From Pseudovibrio denitrificans JCM 12308 (lineage in GTDB: Bacteria > Pseudomonadota > Alphaproteobacteria > Rhizobiales > Stappiaceae), in the NCBI RefSeq assembly GCF_001310815.1, contig NZ_BAZK01000001.1:1-64000 (forward strand): a stretch of 64,000 nt of DNA, written 5' to 3'. Positions 46,766 to 55,738 of this stretch are shown here, piece by piece. Each line of letters begins with the position of its first letter. Position 1 is the first letter of the stretch. A program made the position numbers and the translations under genes. The notes beneath the pieces were generated by a model. It did not search any database. It saw nothing but the letters and a program-made list of their open reading frames with translations, and was not told the origin of the DNA.

Positions 46766-46972
46766 GCTTCGACGCATGAGCTGAAGCAGAGCTGTTCGAA
46801 AACCGAGAGATGCTGCCACTGCACATTGTGTAGATGGCAGCAAACCATTTTCGAAGTTCTCAAGTCCCTCAGCACCTCTCTTGCATGAAATTTCCTGAGC
46901 ACGACAGTCAAGACTGCGTTCCTCCCTTTTGACACAGAGTTTGAAATAGTCACGGAAAATGAGTTTCTCCCA

Positions 46973-48223
46973 ATGCGCAGCTTAAAGTTCATTTTGGCAA
47001 CTTGCATGGCCGGTTCTGCTTTCGAGACAGCAACCGCTTCGGATCTTTCGGAGGCTTTGCTGCAAAACGCCGGAGGATACGGCCTTAAGTCTCATCCAGA
47101 GTACAACGCCAAAGGCATTCGGCACGCCAACTGGATTTTCATGCCCTCCCTCACCTCCGGCCTCTACTTTGACAGCAATCTCTATAAGACCAGAAGGTCT
47201 GCAGATAGTAGCATGGTTGGTCTATTTGCTCCTTCACTGTCCATTAGCTCAGAGATCTCTCGTCATCGGTTTCGTGTAAACCTATCAGGCCAGAAAAAGC
47301 ATGCTTTTTCAAAACCGAACGCCTCCACCTTGTCTGGCCGCGTTTCTACAGGCGCGAGATTGGAAGTTCTCAGAGACTTTACGCTGGATCTGGGCGCTGG
47401 CATGGAAGCAAGACAGTATGAACTGGGTGAAGCCGATACGTCTTCGGATGCCAAACACGGCATTCGACGGGAAGCTTACTCTGCGACGGCTCGTATATCC
47501 AAAGTTTTCAATCGTCTGAGGTTCATCGGCGGAGGTACAGTCAGTCACTTTAACTATCATGACGTTGAAGCAAGAGACGGCAGCATCATCGATCAGGATA
47601 CGCGCGATGGCACGCGATATAGTCTGATTGGCAAAGTGAACTACGCTTTCTCGCCTGGACTGAGTACCTTTGTGAGTGCGGAATACAACGCACGCAATTG
47701 GAAAGCTTCTGGGGAAGATAATCGAGATTCAAGCGGCTTTGAGGTTCTGGCAGGGCTGGAAGTTGATAAACGCGGCAACTTCCATGGCGCTGCAGGTATT
47801 GGGTATCTCAATCAAAATTATCAGTTGGGTAGCCGCGGAGATATCTCCACCTACTCCTTCAATGTGGACATGCAATGGATGCCCTCTCCGCTTTTGGTTG
47901 TAAAAGTCAAAGGGCGACAAGCCGTCGAAGAAAGCTCACTTGATGGACAGGTTAGCAAGCTCACTTCGAATGCCAGGCTGTCATTGGATTACGAACTCCG
48001 TCGCAACCTCATCCTTTCACCGCTTCTTTCTTTCAATCGTGAAAACTACACCGGCTCGGATCGTCGCGACAACACCTTCCGTGCACGACTGGAAGCAAAA
48101 CATCTTATCAATCGCAACCTGAAATTCGGTGCCTACTATGACTTTGAAACACGCAAGTCATCTGAAGCTGACAACAGCTACGACCGGCATCTGATAGGGA
48201 TAACCGCAAAAGTAGAGTATTGA
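46973..48223 (+). CDS. Outer-membrane beta-barrel protein of an EPS cluster (BBP2-like)
   Basis: A 416-residue protein with a signal peptide (MRSLKFILATCMAGSAFETA) and repeated alternating beta strands, ending in an aromatic residue (ITAKVEY) as outer-membrane barrels do. The style matches the putative beta-barrel porin 2 family that accompanies Wzc/Wza in exopolysaccharide loci. It may form the outer-membrane pore that the short Wza-like lipoprotein lacks. Family assignment is by pattern only. Its stop lies six bases before wzc. Confidence 0.8.
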   Translation: MRSLKFILATCMAGSAFETATASDLSEALLQNAGGYGLKSHPEYNAKGIRHANWIFMPSLTSGLYFDSNLYKTRRSADSSMVGLFAPSLSISSEISRHRFRVNLSGQKKHAFSKPNASTLSGRVSTGARLEVLRDFTLDLGAGMEARQYELGEADTSSDAKHGIRREAYSATARISKVFNRLRFIGGGTVSHFNYHDVEARDGSIIDQDTRDGTRYSLIGKVNYAFSPGLSTFVSAEYNARNWKASGEDNRDSSGFEVLAGLEVDKRGNFHGAAGIGYLNQNYQLGSRGDISTYSFNVDMQWMPSPLLVVKVKGRQAVEESSLDGQVSKLTSNARLSLDYELRRNLILSPLLSFNRENYTGSDRRDNTFRARLEAKHLINRNLKFGAYYDFETRKSSEADNSYDRHLIGITAKVEY

Positions 48224-48228
48224 GAGTC

Positions 48229-50441
48229 ATGCAAAACTCCCTGGCATCGAATGCCCCGACAGAAGATATTATCAATCTTCGCCTGGCCTTTCAGTATGTA
48301 CGCAAGTATTGGTCACTGATCCTTGGTGTTACCGGGTTTGTGACAGTGCTCGGCCTCACCTTTGCGTTTCTTGCAGCGCCTAAATATACGGCTGTAACCT
48401 CCGTTTACATCGAAACGCGTGCATCTAATGTGGTTGACGTGAAAGCTGTTCTTAGCGGCTTTGGCTCTGACAACAAGTTGCTGCAAAGCCAGATCGAGAT
48501 TATCGGATCGAATGCGGTTGCCAAACGCGTGATTGCAGAAAACGATCTTGAGAACTCGCCAGCTTTTCAATCAAAGCCTTCTTTGTTGTCGGAAGTCTTT
48601 ACGAAAGTGACAGGTGAGCCGCCAGCTACGGTCAGCCTTGAGCAGCGTGTGCTTGATGGCCTTCACGTGACTTTGAACCGTAATACAACCGTGGTTGATC
48701 TTTCCTACCGGGCACATTCTCCTGAGATGGCTGCTCAGCTTGCTAACGCGTTTGCTGAGGCTTATCTAGCGGATCGTCTTGCTACCAAATACGATGCCAT
48801 TCGTCAGGCCAGTGAATGGCTTAGCATTCGTTTGTCCGAGCTAGGTGTTAAGGTTCGCAGCTCGGAACAGGCTGTTGAACAGTTCAGAAACGAGTTCAAC
48901 CTTCAGGTTGCTGGTGGCGGTACTATCAACGAAAAGCAGATCGCAGCACTGAACCAGCAACTCGTCTATGCCCGGACAAAAACTGCTGAAGCTCAGGCGC
49001 GGGTTGATCAGATTGATAAAGTGCTGGTGCGTGGCGGTTCCACTTCTTCCTTTGCCGATGCCGCCCAATCTGCCGTTATTACACAACTGCGCGCGAAAGC
49101 TTCTGAAGTTGAACGGAAGGAAGCAGCGCTCACAGTGAAATACAGCCATAAGCATCCATCTGTGGTCAGTGTTCGCTCACAGCTGAAAGACCTTCGGGAC
49201 CAGATCGAGAAAGAGCTCCAGCGTATTGTTGATACGGCGCAGAATGAGCTGGCTGTTGCTAAACGTCGTGAAGCTTCCATTTCCGACAGTCTTGAGCAAC
49301 TGCGTGATGTCACCAACTCAGAAAACCATGCTCAGGTTTACCTGCGTGAGTTGATCCGTGAAGCCCATGCAAATAGAACTCTATATGAGTCCTTCCTTGC
49401 ACGACTGAAAGAAACACAAGAGTTCGAGAAAATGAACTCTGTCAGTAGCCGCGTGCTCAGCCCGGCTGAGGTTCCAAGCATTGCAAGCTTCCCAAACAAG
49501 AAGCTTTTCCTGCTGGTCTCTGCTGTTGTGGGCCTCATTCTGGGGACCGCTCTTGCCCTTCTGATCGAGCAGTTTGACAACACACTGAAATCCAAAAGAG
49601 ATGTCGAACGCCGTCTCGGCCTTCCTCTCTTCTCTCAGGTGCCGCTGATTGAAGGTTATGCGTCGACTTCATCGCTCCGATCATTTTTCGGATGGCTGTT
49701 TGGCAAAGGTTTGGTGAGATCAAAAACTGCCGGCAATGATGACGCCACGCGGTCTGAGGTCGCGCAGTTTGCATCTGAGAACCCTTTGAGCCACTACGCT
49801 GAGTCAATTCGTGCTCTGCGATCCTCCGTTAAGTTTGCGAGGATGGATGATCCTATCAAGCACTGCTGATCACCTCAGCGATCCCGGGTGAAGGAAAGTC
49901 TACGATCTCCCGCAATCTGGCTCACTACGCGGCGAAAGCGGGAGAACGGGTGTTGTTTATTGATGCAGATATGCGCAGACAGCTGACCTCCGAGACTCAG
50001 GGAGATTCAAGCGAGAAGAATCTGGCTGATGTCCTGACAGGCAAAGTGACTATTGCGGATGCCGTAAAACACAAGGAAGGGTCAAACTTTTACGCGCTTC
50101 CAGCTCCAAATCATCGTGAACTTTGGGAGACAGCTGAGCTTCTGTCCTCTCAAGCGATGAAAACGCTTTTGGAAGGTGCTCGTAAGAGCTTTGACCTCAT
50201 TGTGATTGATAGCCCGCCCGTCATTCCACTGATTGATAGCCGCGTACTGTCTCATGTTGTCGATGGCACTATTTTGGTTGCTTCGTGGAACCATACGGAT
50301 GGTGGACTTGTTGAGCAGGCAAAGGAGTTGCTTGATCAGACTCCGGGTAAGACGCTTGGTGTGGTGTTGAACAACTTTGATGTCAGCAAAGCACGGCTCA
50401 ACAAGCATCAGGCTTCCTACGGGTATGGCTATTATAAGTGA
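48229..50441 (+). CDS. Wzc/ExoP-type chain-length regulator and tyrosine autokinase, with apparent one-base deletion
   Basis: A 737-residue inner-membrane protein: Wzz domain with a first helix at LILGVTGFVTVLGLTFAFLA, long periplasmic coiled coils, a second helix near KKLFLLVSAVVGLILGTALA, and a C-terminal BY-kinase. Near 49862, ATCAAGCACTGC needs one base to join MDDPIK to LLITSAIPGEGKST (Walker A). Walker A' is LFIDADMRRQ, Walker B is DLIVIDSPPVIP, and the tail YGYGYYK is the tyrosine cluster that is autophosphorylated. Unrepaired, the kinase would be lost. The start at ATG 48229 is preferred, but an in-frame TTG at 48220 is possible. Confidence 0.92.
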
Positions 50442-50471
50442 TTGCTCCGTGAGCTTTGAGTTTTGAGAGAT

Positions 50472-50517
50472 GCCTCCACGATCTTCCTGAGAATGATCAT
50501 GGAGGCGTTTTCATTTT
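50472..50517 (+). terminator. Rho-independent terminator after wzc
   Basis: GCCTCCACGATC (50472-50483) pairs with GATCATGGAGGC (50495-50506) with one mismatch, followed by GTTTTCATTTT. It closes the rightward exopolysaccharide operon 31 bases after the wzc stop. Confidence 0.85.
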
Positions 50518-50643
50518 GGGGGGTCGATTTATCAGTGCGTTACTCAGCGAACCTGAGCACCTGTGCGATGTTGCGCATTGCATCAGCCGTTGATCGTGGG
50601 GTAGGAAGCGGCATGCTTCGCTCTTACGATCAGGAAACGCACT

Positions 50644-51329
50644 TTGTCTGAACAAGTCGAAATCGCTGCCAGAACGCTGGCTGATCTTTTTGATACTTCC
50701 AGCCCGCTTTTGCCAATGGCAAGTGGATCTCCCAAAGCGTTTGCGAATGGGTTGGATGAAGCGCGGAAGCTTATTGAAGAGCGCTTTAATGCGCTGAGTG
50801 AGCTGACTGTCCTGCTGAACGGTGAGAGCGAGAAAAGCGATGCGGTGCAAGGTGCTGCGATTGATTTGTTCCAGTGCTCAGGTTTCTTTTATCTTGCGTT
50901 GATGCAGTACTCTGAAAACCTGCCGAACTCACTGTTGATGGCGGGATATGATATCTCTGTGGGGCGCATGCCTCCGGTGGTTTCCAAAGCCTTGAAGCGT
51001 GTTTCATTTGCCATGAAGAGTGCGATTGCTGAGGACATCACCTTCATGTGCCCTCACCTTTCCAACATGACTGACCAGAAAGAGTATGAAGGTCGTGCAC
51101 AGGTCATCCTGGATAAGGTATTGGCGCAAGCGATTGCACGGACGGAGCATGCTGTTTCAGCTTTGCAGGAAAATGAGAAGCTAGATGCTACGAGCCTACA
51201 GCGGAAGACAAAGCACTACGCACACGCTGTGAGACGGTTGTAGAGCTGCTTGCCAAGCTGAGCCAACATTCTGCAAATCCACGAGATCTTGCCGTGCGCA
51301 TCAATGCGTTTAAGGATTATCTGGGTTAA
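50644..51329 (+). CDS. Unknown helical protein, with probable one-base deletion near the 3' end
   Basis: I do not recognise this family. The start is a TTG at 50644 behind AGGA. The first frame stops at 51243, but the sequence after about 51197 (ACGAGCCTACAG) reads well in another frame; adding one C gives TSPTAEDKALRTRCETVVEL and on to FKDYLG, for 228 residues ending at 51329. The repaired tail is amphipathic and ends six bases before the convergent neighbour. The protein is mostly helical and soluble, with no signal peptide or metal motif. Its function is unknown. Confidence 0.6.
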
Positions 51330-51334
51330 GGCTG

Positions 51335-51946
51335 TCAGCTAACGATGGGTGTCGTGGTGTGCTGCAAAGCGGCCTCGACAGCCCACAGGCGATCTTGCCC
51401 CCAGATTGCGGCGGTACCGACACGATAGCTCGGCACGCCCCAGAGACCGAGAGCTGTCAGATCTTCCCGGTTCTTTTCTACCTGCACACGCCAGTCATCG
51501 TTGTCGACAATGATGCGGGCCTTGCTCCAATCCAGTCCAGCTGTTTCTACAATCTTCGCCAATCCCATGTCGGTGCCCGCATCAACTCCTTTGGACCAAA
51601 CACTTGTCATGAAGGCACTGCAGTATTCTCTGAGGCGTCCCTCTTCTTCCGCATACTGCAGCAGAGAGTAGCCACGTTCGATCGGGCGTCCTAGAGGATC
51701 ACAAATTCGACCAAACGGGATGCCGTGGTAGCGGGCTTCGCGAGCAGCATCCATGAGGATGTACTTTCGCTTGGCCGGTGGTACTGGCAGGCCACGCATG
51801 ACCATGGGCAGTACGGGGCGAATGTTAAGTTTGACTCCCAACCGATCGCTGAGTTCGCATGTTCTGTTGAAGGCGAGATAAGAATATGGGCTTCGGAAAG
51901 ATAGGAAGAGATCTATTTCATTGCAGGAAATCCTGGCATCACTCAC
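51335..51946 (-). CDS. DsbA-family thioredoxin-fold protein (2-hydroxychromene-2-carboxylate isomerase-like)
   Basis: A 203-residue protein with a thioredoxin-fold start, IDLFLSFRSPYSYLAF, in which serine replaces the catalytic cysteine, as in the HCCA isomerase/GST-kappa group. LGLWGVPSYRVGTAAIWGQD is the C-terminal cis-proline region (GVPSY) and the GQDRL motif. It may act as a glutathione-dependent isomerase or transferase in the cytoplasm; its substrate is unknown. It overlaps the upstream paralogue-like gene by ATGA. Confidence 0.82.
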   Translation of the reverse strand: MSDARISCNEIDLFLSFRSPYSYLAFNRTCELSDRLGVKLNIRPVLPMVMRGLPVPPAKRKYILMDAAREARYHGIPFGRICDPLGRPIERGYSLLQYAEEEGRLREYCSAFMTSVWSKGVDAGTDMGLAKIVETAGLDWSKARIIVDNDDWRVQVEKNREDLTALGLWGVPSYRVGTAAIWGQDRLWAVEAALQHTTTPIVS

Positions 51947-52611
51947 GCTTGATCCGGACCGTTTTTTCGGTCACTGGAAGGCGCTGGCCCTAAGCCGAGC
52001 TGTTGCAGGCGCTCTTCCAAATAATGGAGTCGATCAACGCCCCAGTACCATTCTCCTCCATAGTAGAATGTGGCGCCGAGGTAATGGCCGAGTTTTTCAA
52101 GCAAGGCATCTCCCTGCGCCTTTACAGCTTCTACATTCACTTCAGAGACCGGTGCAATTTCGTTGTTTGACCACAACGCGTTACTGATGTCCTGCAGCTT
52201 CCCGATATCCATGCCCGCATTGAGGCAAGCTGCCATTGCAGCTTCAGCTTGGGCGATACGTTCCGCACTGGGCGCTTTTTGAGAGACCCCAGATAATCCC
52301 AAATGCACGGCGAGCTGGTTGGCGTCCTTGAGAGCATATGCATCCAAGCCTGCCCGATCTGGTGTTGCCCATGCAGGTGGGCCTGAGATGAGGTGGATCG
52401 TCAGCTTGATTTTGTAGCTCTGTTGGAACCCTGATAGCTTTTGAAGGGTCAGGTGTGAGTATGGGTCAGACACATGATGGAAGTAATGAACCTCATGAGG
52501 ACGACTCTGACGTTTTCGCTGCTTCTCAAAAGCCTCACGTTTTCTGCGTAATCTGGTTTCACTTGTAATGTATTCCGCAATTCTGGATTTAATCGCTGAG
52601 CGAAATGACAT
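51943..52611 (-). CDS. Second DsbA-family thioredoxin-fold protein (divergent HCCA isomerase-like)
   Basis: A 222-residue protein with the same overall layout as its downstream neighbour. A basic N-terminal extension (RLRRKREAFEKQRKRQSRPH) precedes VHYFHHVSDPYSHLTLQKL, again lacking the CXXC active site, and YYGGEWYWGVDRLHYLEERL matches the C-terminal G-x-DRL motif. The two genes overlap and probably form a heteromeric or tandem-duplicated pair. The substrate is unknown. Confidence 0.72.
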   Translation of the reverse strand: MSFRSAIKSRIAEYITSETRLRRKREAFEKQRKRQSRPHEVHYFHHVSDPYSHLTLQKLSGFQQSYKIKLTIHLISGPPAWATPDRAGLDAYALKDANQLAVHLGLSGVSQKAPSAERIAQAEAAMAACLNAGMDIGKLQDISNALWSNNEIAPVSEVNVEAVKAQGDALLEKLGHYLGATFYYGGEWYWGVDRLHYLEERLQQLGLGPAPSSDRKNGPDQA

Positions 52612-52818
52612 GCAGATTACTCCCCACGCTTACAGGCTAGCTCCTCAGATTTTTCCAGCTTATCTGCCAGTTAAAGCCGCTTGCAAGTGAAACATCGTTT
52701 CACATGACTTCTGTTTTCACCTCACCCAGTTCAGGCGAATTGGACCCATGATTTCTTATGGGTTGCTGCAAAAAGTTTTCTCAGATTACGCTCAAAGCGT
52801 CCGAATTGTGAGATTTCT

Positions 52819-53604
52819 ATGCAGGAACGATTGATACAGCTTCTGGAATCTGTCGCGGGGTCTGCCAAGCCTGTCAGTGCGAATGATCTTGCGCAGATGA
52901 CGAAGCTGCCACGAGCAACGATTTATCGGAATCTCTCGTCCCTGCTGGACTGTGGTTTTCTGGATGAAGTGGATGATGGCAAGCGGTATGTTCTTGGCAT
53001 CCGTTTTGTCAAAATCGCCCTGACCGGTAAATCGGATTCTCATGTTATCAAAGCTGTGATGGCTATGATCCATCGGCTGGTCATTGATATTGGCGAGACA
53101 GCCTTTCTGGCCCGTTATCGCGGAGGCCGTGTTGATCTCATTCATATTGAAACGCCGAGCGATCCAGCAATCCCCTACATCTATCCAGGACTTGGCATCA
53201 GGCCAGCCCATGCGTGCTCCTCAGCCAAAGCCATCGCTGCTTTCATATTGCCGGAGCTGCGCGAGGAGTTGCTGACTGGTGAGCCACACGGCTTTACTGC
53301 AAACACGCTGACAGACGCCTCTCAAATCGCGACGGAGTTGGAGCAAGTCCGGCGCTCTGGGTATGCGCTGTGCGATGGTGAGATCGAGGAAGGTGTTACC
53401 AGTGTTGCCGTTCCAATCAATGTGGACCGGCTTGGCTCCATCTTCAGTATGGGTGTTGTGGGCCCGACAAACCGGATCAAGACACACCTTCACAGCCGTA
53501 TTCTGCCGATTTTGATGGAAGAGAACATCCGGGCGGCGGCAGCGATACAACATTGTTCAATTGTAGATGCAGAAAGAGTGCATTCAGAAGCTCTTGCAAA
53601 CTAA
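52819..53604 (+). CDS. IclR-family transcriptional regulator
   Basis: A 261-residue IclR regulator. The winged helix covers LLESVAGSAKPVSANDLAQM through LPRATIYRNLSSLLDCGFLD, and the effector domain contains PGLGIRPAHACSSAKAIAAF. It lies 47 bases upstream of the methanethiol oxidase gene on the same strand, so it is likely its local regulator and perhaps co-transcribed with it. The ligand is unknown; a methylated sulfur compound would fit. Confidence 0.9.
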   Translation: MQERLIQLLESVAGSAKPVSANDLAQMTKLPRATIYRNLSSLLDCGFLDEVDDGKRYVLGIRFVKIALTGKSDSHVIKAVMAMIHRLVIDIGETAFLARYRGGRVDLIHIETPSDPAIPYIYPGLGIRPAHACSSAKAIAAFILPELREELLTGEPHGFTANTLTDASQIATELEQVRRSGYALCDGEIEEGVTSVAVPINVDRLGSIFSMGVVGPTNRIKTHLHSRILPILMEENIRAAAAIQHCSIVDAERVHSEALAN

Positions 53605-53651
53605 CCGGAGGCACAACGGAATACTCATTTATTGATTTTGGGGAGGATATT

Positions 53652-54962
53652 ATGAATAGACGGGAATTTGTTGCGTTGGTTGCAGCTTCTGCGGCCATGA
53701 CGGCTCCATTCAGAGCCTTTGCGGATGAGACCTGCCAGTCTCCGTACATGCCTAAGATTACAGGTCAGGAAGAGTTCGTTTATGTCTGGACACTGGGCGT
53801 GGAAGGCATGGGCGATGAGCAAGATAAACTGGTCACGGTTGACTTGCGCCCGGACTCGCCAACGCGTGGTCAGGTGATCAACAGCCTGTCCGTTGGTGGG
53901 CGCAATGAAGCGCATCACGGAGGGTTTTCAGCGGACCGCCGTTACTTCTGGACAGGTGGGCTAGACACCAACCGCATCTTTATCTTCGATGTGCACACAG
54001 ATCCTTCAAAACCGACCCTGCACAAAACCATAGAGACGTTCGTCAAGGATTCTGGCGGTGTTGTTGGCCCACATACCTTCTTCGCCCTGCCCGGCAGTAT
54101 GATGATCACCGGACTTTCCAATGATGATGATCATGGTGGGCGTACCGCACTGGTAGAGTACAATGATGCTGGCGACTATGTGGCGACCTACTGGATGCCG
54201 ACGACTGCCAACATGCAAGGAGCCGTTGCCGTTGGGGATGCGGTTGCCGACGGGTATGGGTATGATATCCGAGCGCTGATCCGCAAGAACGTCATGCTGA
54301 CCTCCTCCTTCACTGGCTGGTCCAACTATATGATGGACTTTGGTCAGATGCTGCAGGATGCTGATGCCATGAAGCGGTTCGGGAACACCATCGTGCAGTG
54401 GGACTTGCATACACGCCAGCCACGCAAAGTGTTCAATGTGCCGGGAGCTCCATTGGAGATCCGTTTCCCGTGGGGACCGAACGCAAACTATGCCTTCTCG
54501 ACCACAGCGCTGACCTCCAAACTCTGGTTGATCTACGAGGACGAGGACGGCGAATGGCAGGCCAAGGATGTGGCGGACATTGGCAATCCGGCAGACATTC
54601 CACTACCCGTCGACATTTCCATTGCTGCTGACGACCAGACGCTTTGGGTCAACAGTTTCATGGATGGCAAGACCCGCCTCTTTGACATTTCCAACCCGCA
54701 TAAACCTTTCCAGATTTACGAGAAAACCATCGACCGACAGGTCAACATGGTCAGCCAGAGCTGGGATGGCAAACGCGTATACTTCACCTCCTCTCTACTA
54801 GCCAACTGGGACAAAAAAGGTGATGATGACGTGCAGTATCTGAGGGCCTTTAGCTGGGATGGCAAAGAGCTCGTCGAAGACTTCAACATCGACTTTTACA
54901 AGCTTGGCCTTGGGCGCGCGCACATCATGCGTTTTGGCAGCTCAGAGCTTTATTCAAGCTAA
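53652..54962 (+). CDS. mtoX: Methanethiol oxidase (SBP56/selenium-binding protein family)
   Basis: A 436-residue protein of the SBP56 family, whose bacterial members are copper-dependent methanethiol oxidases that convert methanethiol, oxygen and water to formaldehyde, hydrogen sulfide and hydrogen peroxide. The N-terminus MNRREFVALVAASAAMTAPF is a twin-arginine-like export signal, so the enzyme should be periplasmic. GRNEAHHGGFSADRRYFW and VVGPHTFFALPG carry conserved histidines. ATG 53652 follows GGGAGGAT; the longer frame into iclR is rejected. SCO1-like and MauG-like genes follow, the gene set described for experimentally studied mtoX loci. Confidence 0.9.
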   Translation: MNRREFVALVAASAAMTAPFRAFADETCQSPYMPKITGQEEFVYVWTLGVEGMGDEQDKLVTVDLRPDSPTRGQVINSLSVGGRNEAHHGGFSADRRYFWTGGLDTNRIFIFDVHTDPSKPTLHKTIETFVKDSGGVVGPHTFFALPGSMMITGLSNDDDHGGRTALVEYNDAGDYVATYWMPTTANMQGAVAVGDAVADGYGYDIRALIRKNVMLTSSFTGWSNYMMDFGQMLQDADAMKRFGNTIVQWDLHTRQPRKVFNVPGAPLEIRFPWGPNANYAFSTTALTSKLWLIYEDEDGEWQAKDVADIGNPADIPLPVDISIAADDQTLWVNSFMDGKTRLFDISNPHKPFQIYEKTIDRQVNMVSQSWDGKRVYFTSSLLANWDKKGDDDVQYLRAFSWDGKELVEDFNIDFYKLGLGRAHIMRFGSSELYSS

Positions 54963-55027
54963 CTCAGGTTCGACACGGGGCGGCTTTCTCGCTGCCCCGT
55001 GCTTGGTTCATAAAGCTGGTCGGTGAC

Positions 55028-55738
55028 ATGCGTTTACTCAAAAAAATCCTTGCAGTGAGTTGTCTTGCTGCGGTTGTGCCCGTGCTTTGGTATGCAATGG
55101 TAACTAGTCAGGCTGCAGCCTCACGCCCCTTCGCGGCAGCCTTTAACGCCAGTGAAGAATTCCAGTTTGAACCACCTGCTCCAGGTTCTTATCGCCTGAA
55201 CACATTCAAAGCAGCTCCTGATGGGCAGGTGCTCGATATTCATGGGGCATCCAAGAACCTGAGCGACCTCACGAGTGGCAAGATTAGTCTGGTGAGTTTC
55301 GTTTATCTCATGTGCGGTGATGTCAACGGTTGCCCGATTGCAATGTCCACGCTCTTTGAGATTTATGAGACCAGCGAGAAGCTTCCACGCCTTCGTGAAG
55401 ATGTTCAACTGCTGACTATCAGCTTTGATCCTTCGCGCGATACGGTGGAGGCAATCAACTCCTTCGCTTACCCCATGCAGATTGATGAACATGCAGAGAA
55501 AAAGCTCCCCTGGCATGTGCTGACGACCTCCGGCATGGATGCCCTGCAGCCTATTCTGGATGGATATGGTCAGGTGGTTGACCGTTCTAACGATCAGGAT
55601 GTGATCAATCACCTACTGCGGATGTATCTGGTTGATCGTCAAGGGAACATCCGCAACGTTTATGGATTGGGGACGATTGATCCACGCTTGCTGATCACGG
55701 ATGTTGAGACACTTATGATGGAAGAAAGCAGGTCCTGA
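55028..55738 (+). CDS. SCO1/SenC-like copper chaperone of the mtoX locus
   Basis: A 236-residue thioredoxin-fold protein with an N-terminal membrane anchor (ILAVSCLAAVVPVLWYAM). The copper-site cysteines appear as Cys96 and Cys102 in YLMCGDVNGCP, spaced CX5C instead of the usual CX3C of SCO proteins; the distal histidine is in DVINHLLRMYLVDRQG. It probably supplies copper, or redox equivalents, for maturation of MtoX. It ends with an overlap of one base onto the next start. Confidence 0.85.
   Translation: MRLLKKILAVSCLAAVVPVLWYAMVTSQAAASRPFAAAFNASEEFQFEPPAPGSYRLNTFKAAPDGQVLDIHGASKNLSDLTSGKISLVSFVYLMCGDVNGCPIAMSTLFEIYETSEKLPRLREDVQLLTISFDPSRDTVEAINSFAYPMQIDEHAEKKLPWHVLTTSGMDALQPILDGYGQVVDRSNDQDVINHLLRMYLVDRQGNIRNVYGLGTIDPRLLITDVETLMMEESRS

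Noticed and set aside
46762..47007. 81-codon frame opposite the EPS barrel gene start
   Set aside because: No ribosome site or homology; probably chance.
50463..50651. 62-codon frame after wzc
   Set aside because: It runs through the terminator hairpin and has no ribosome site.
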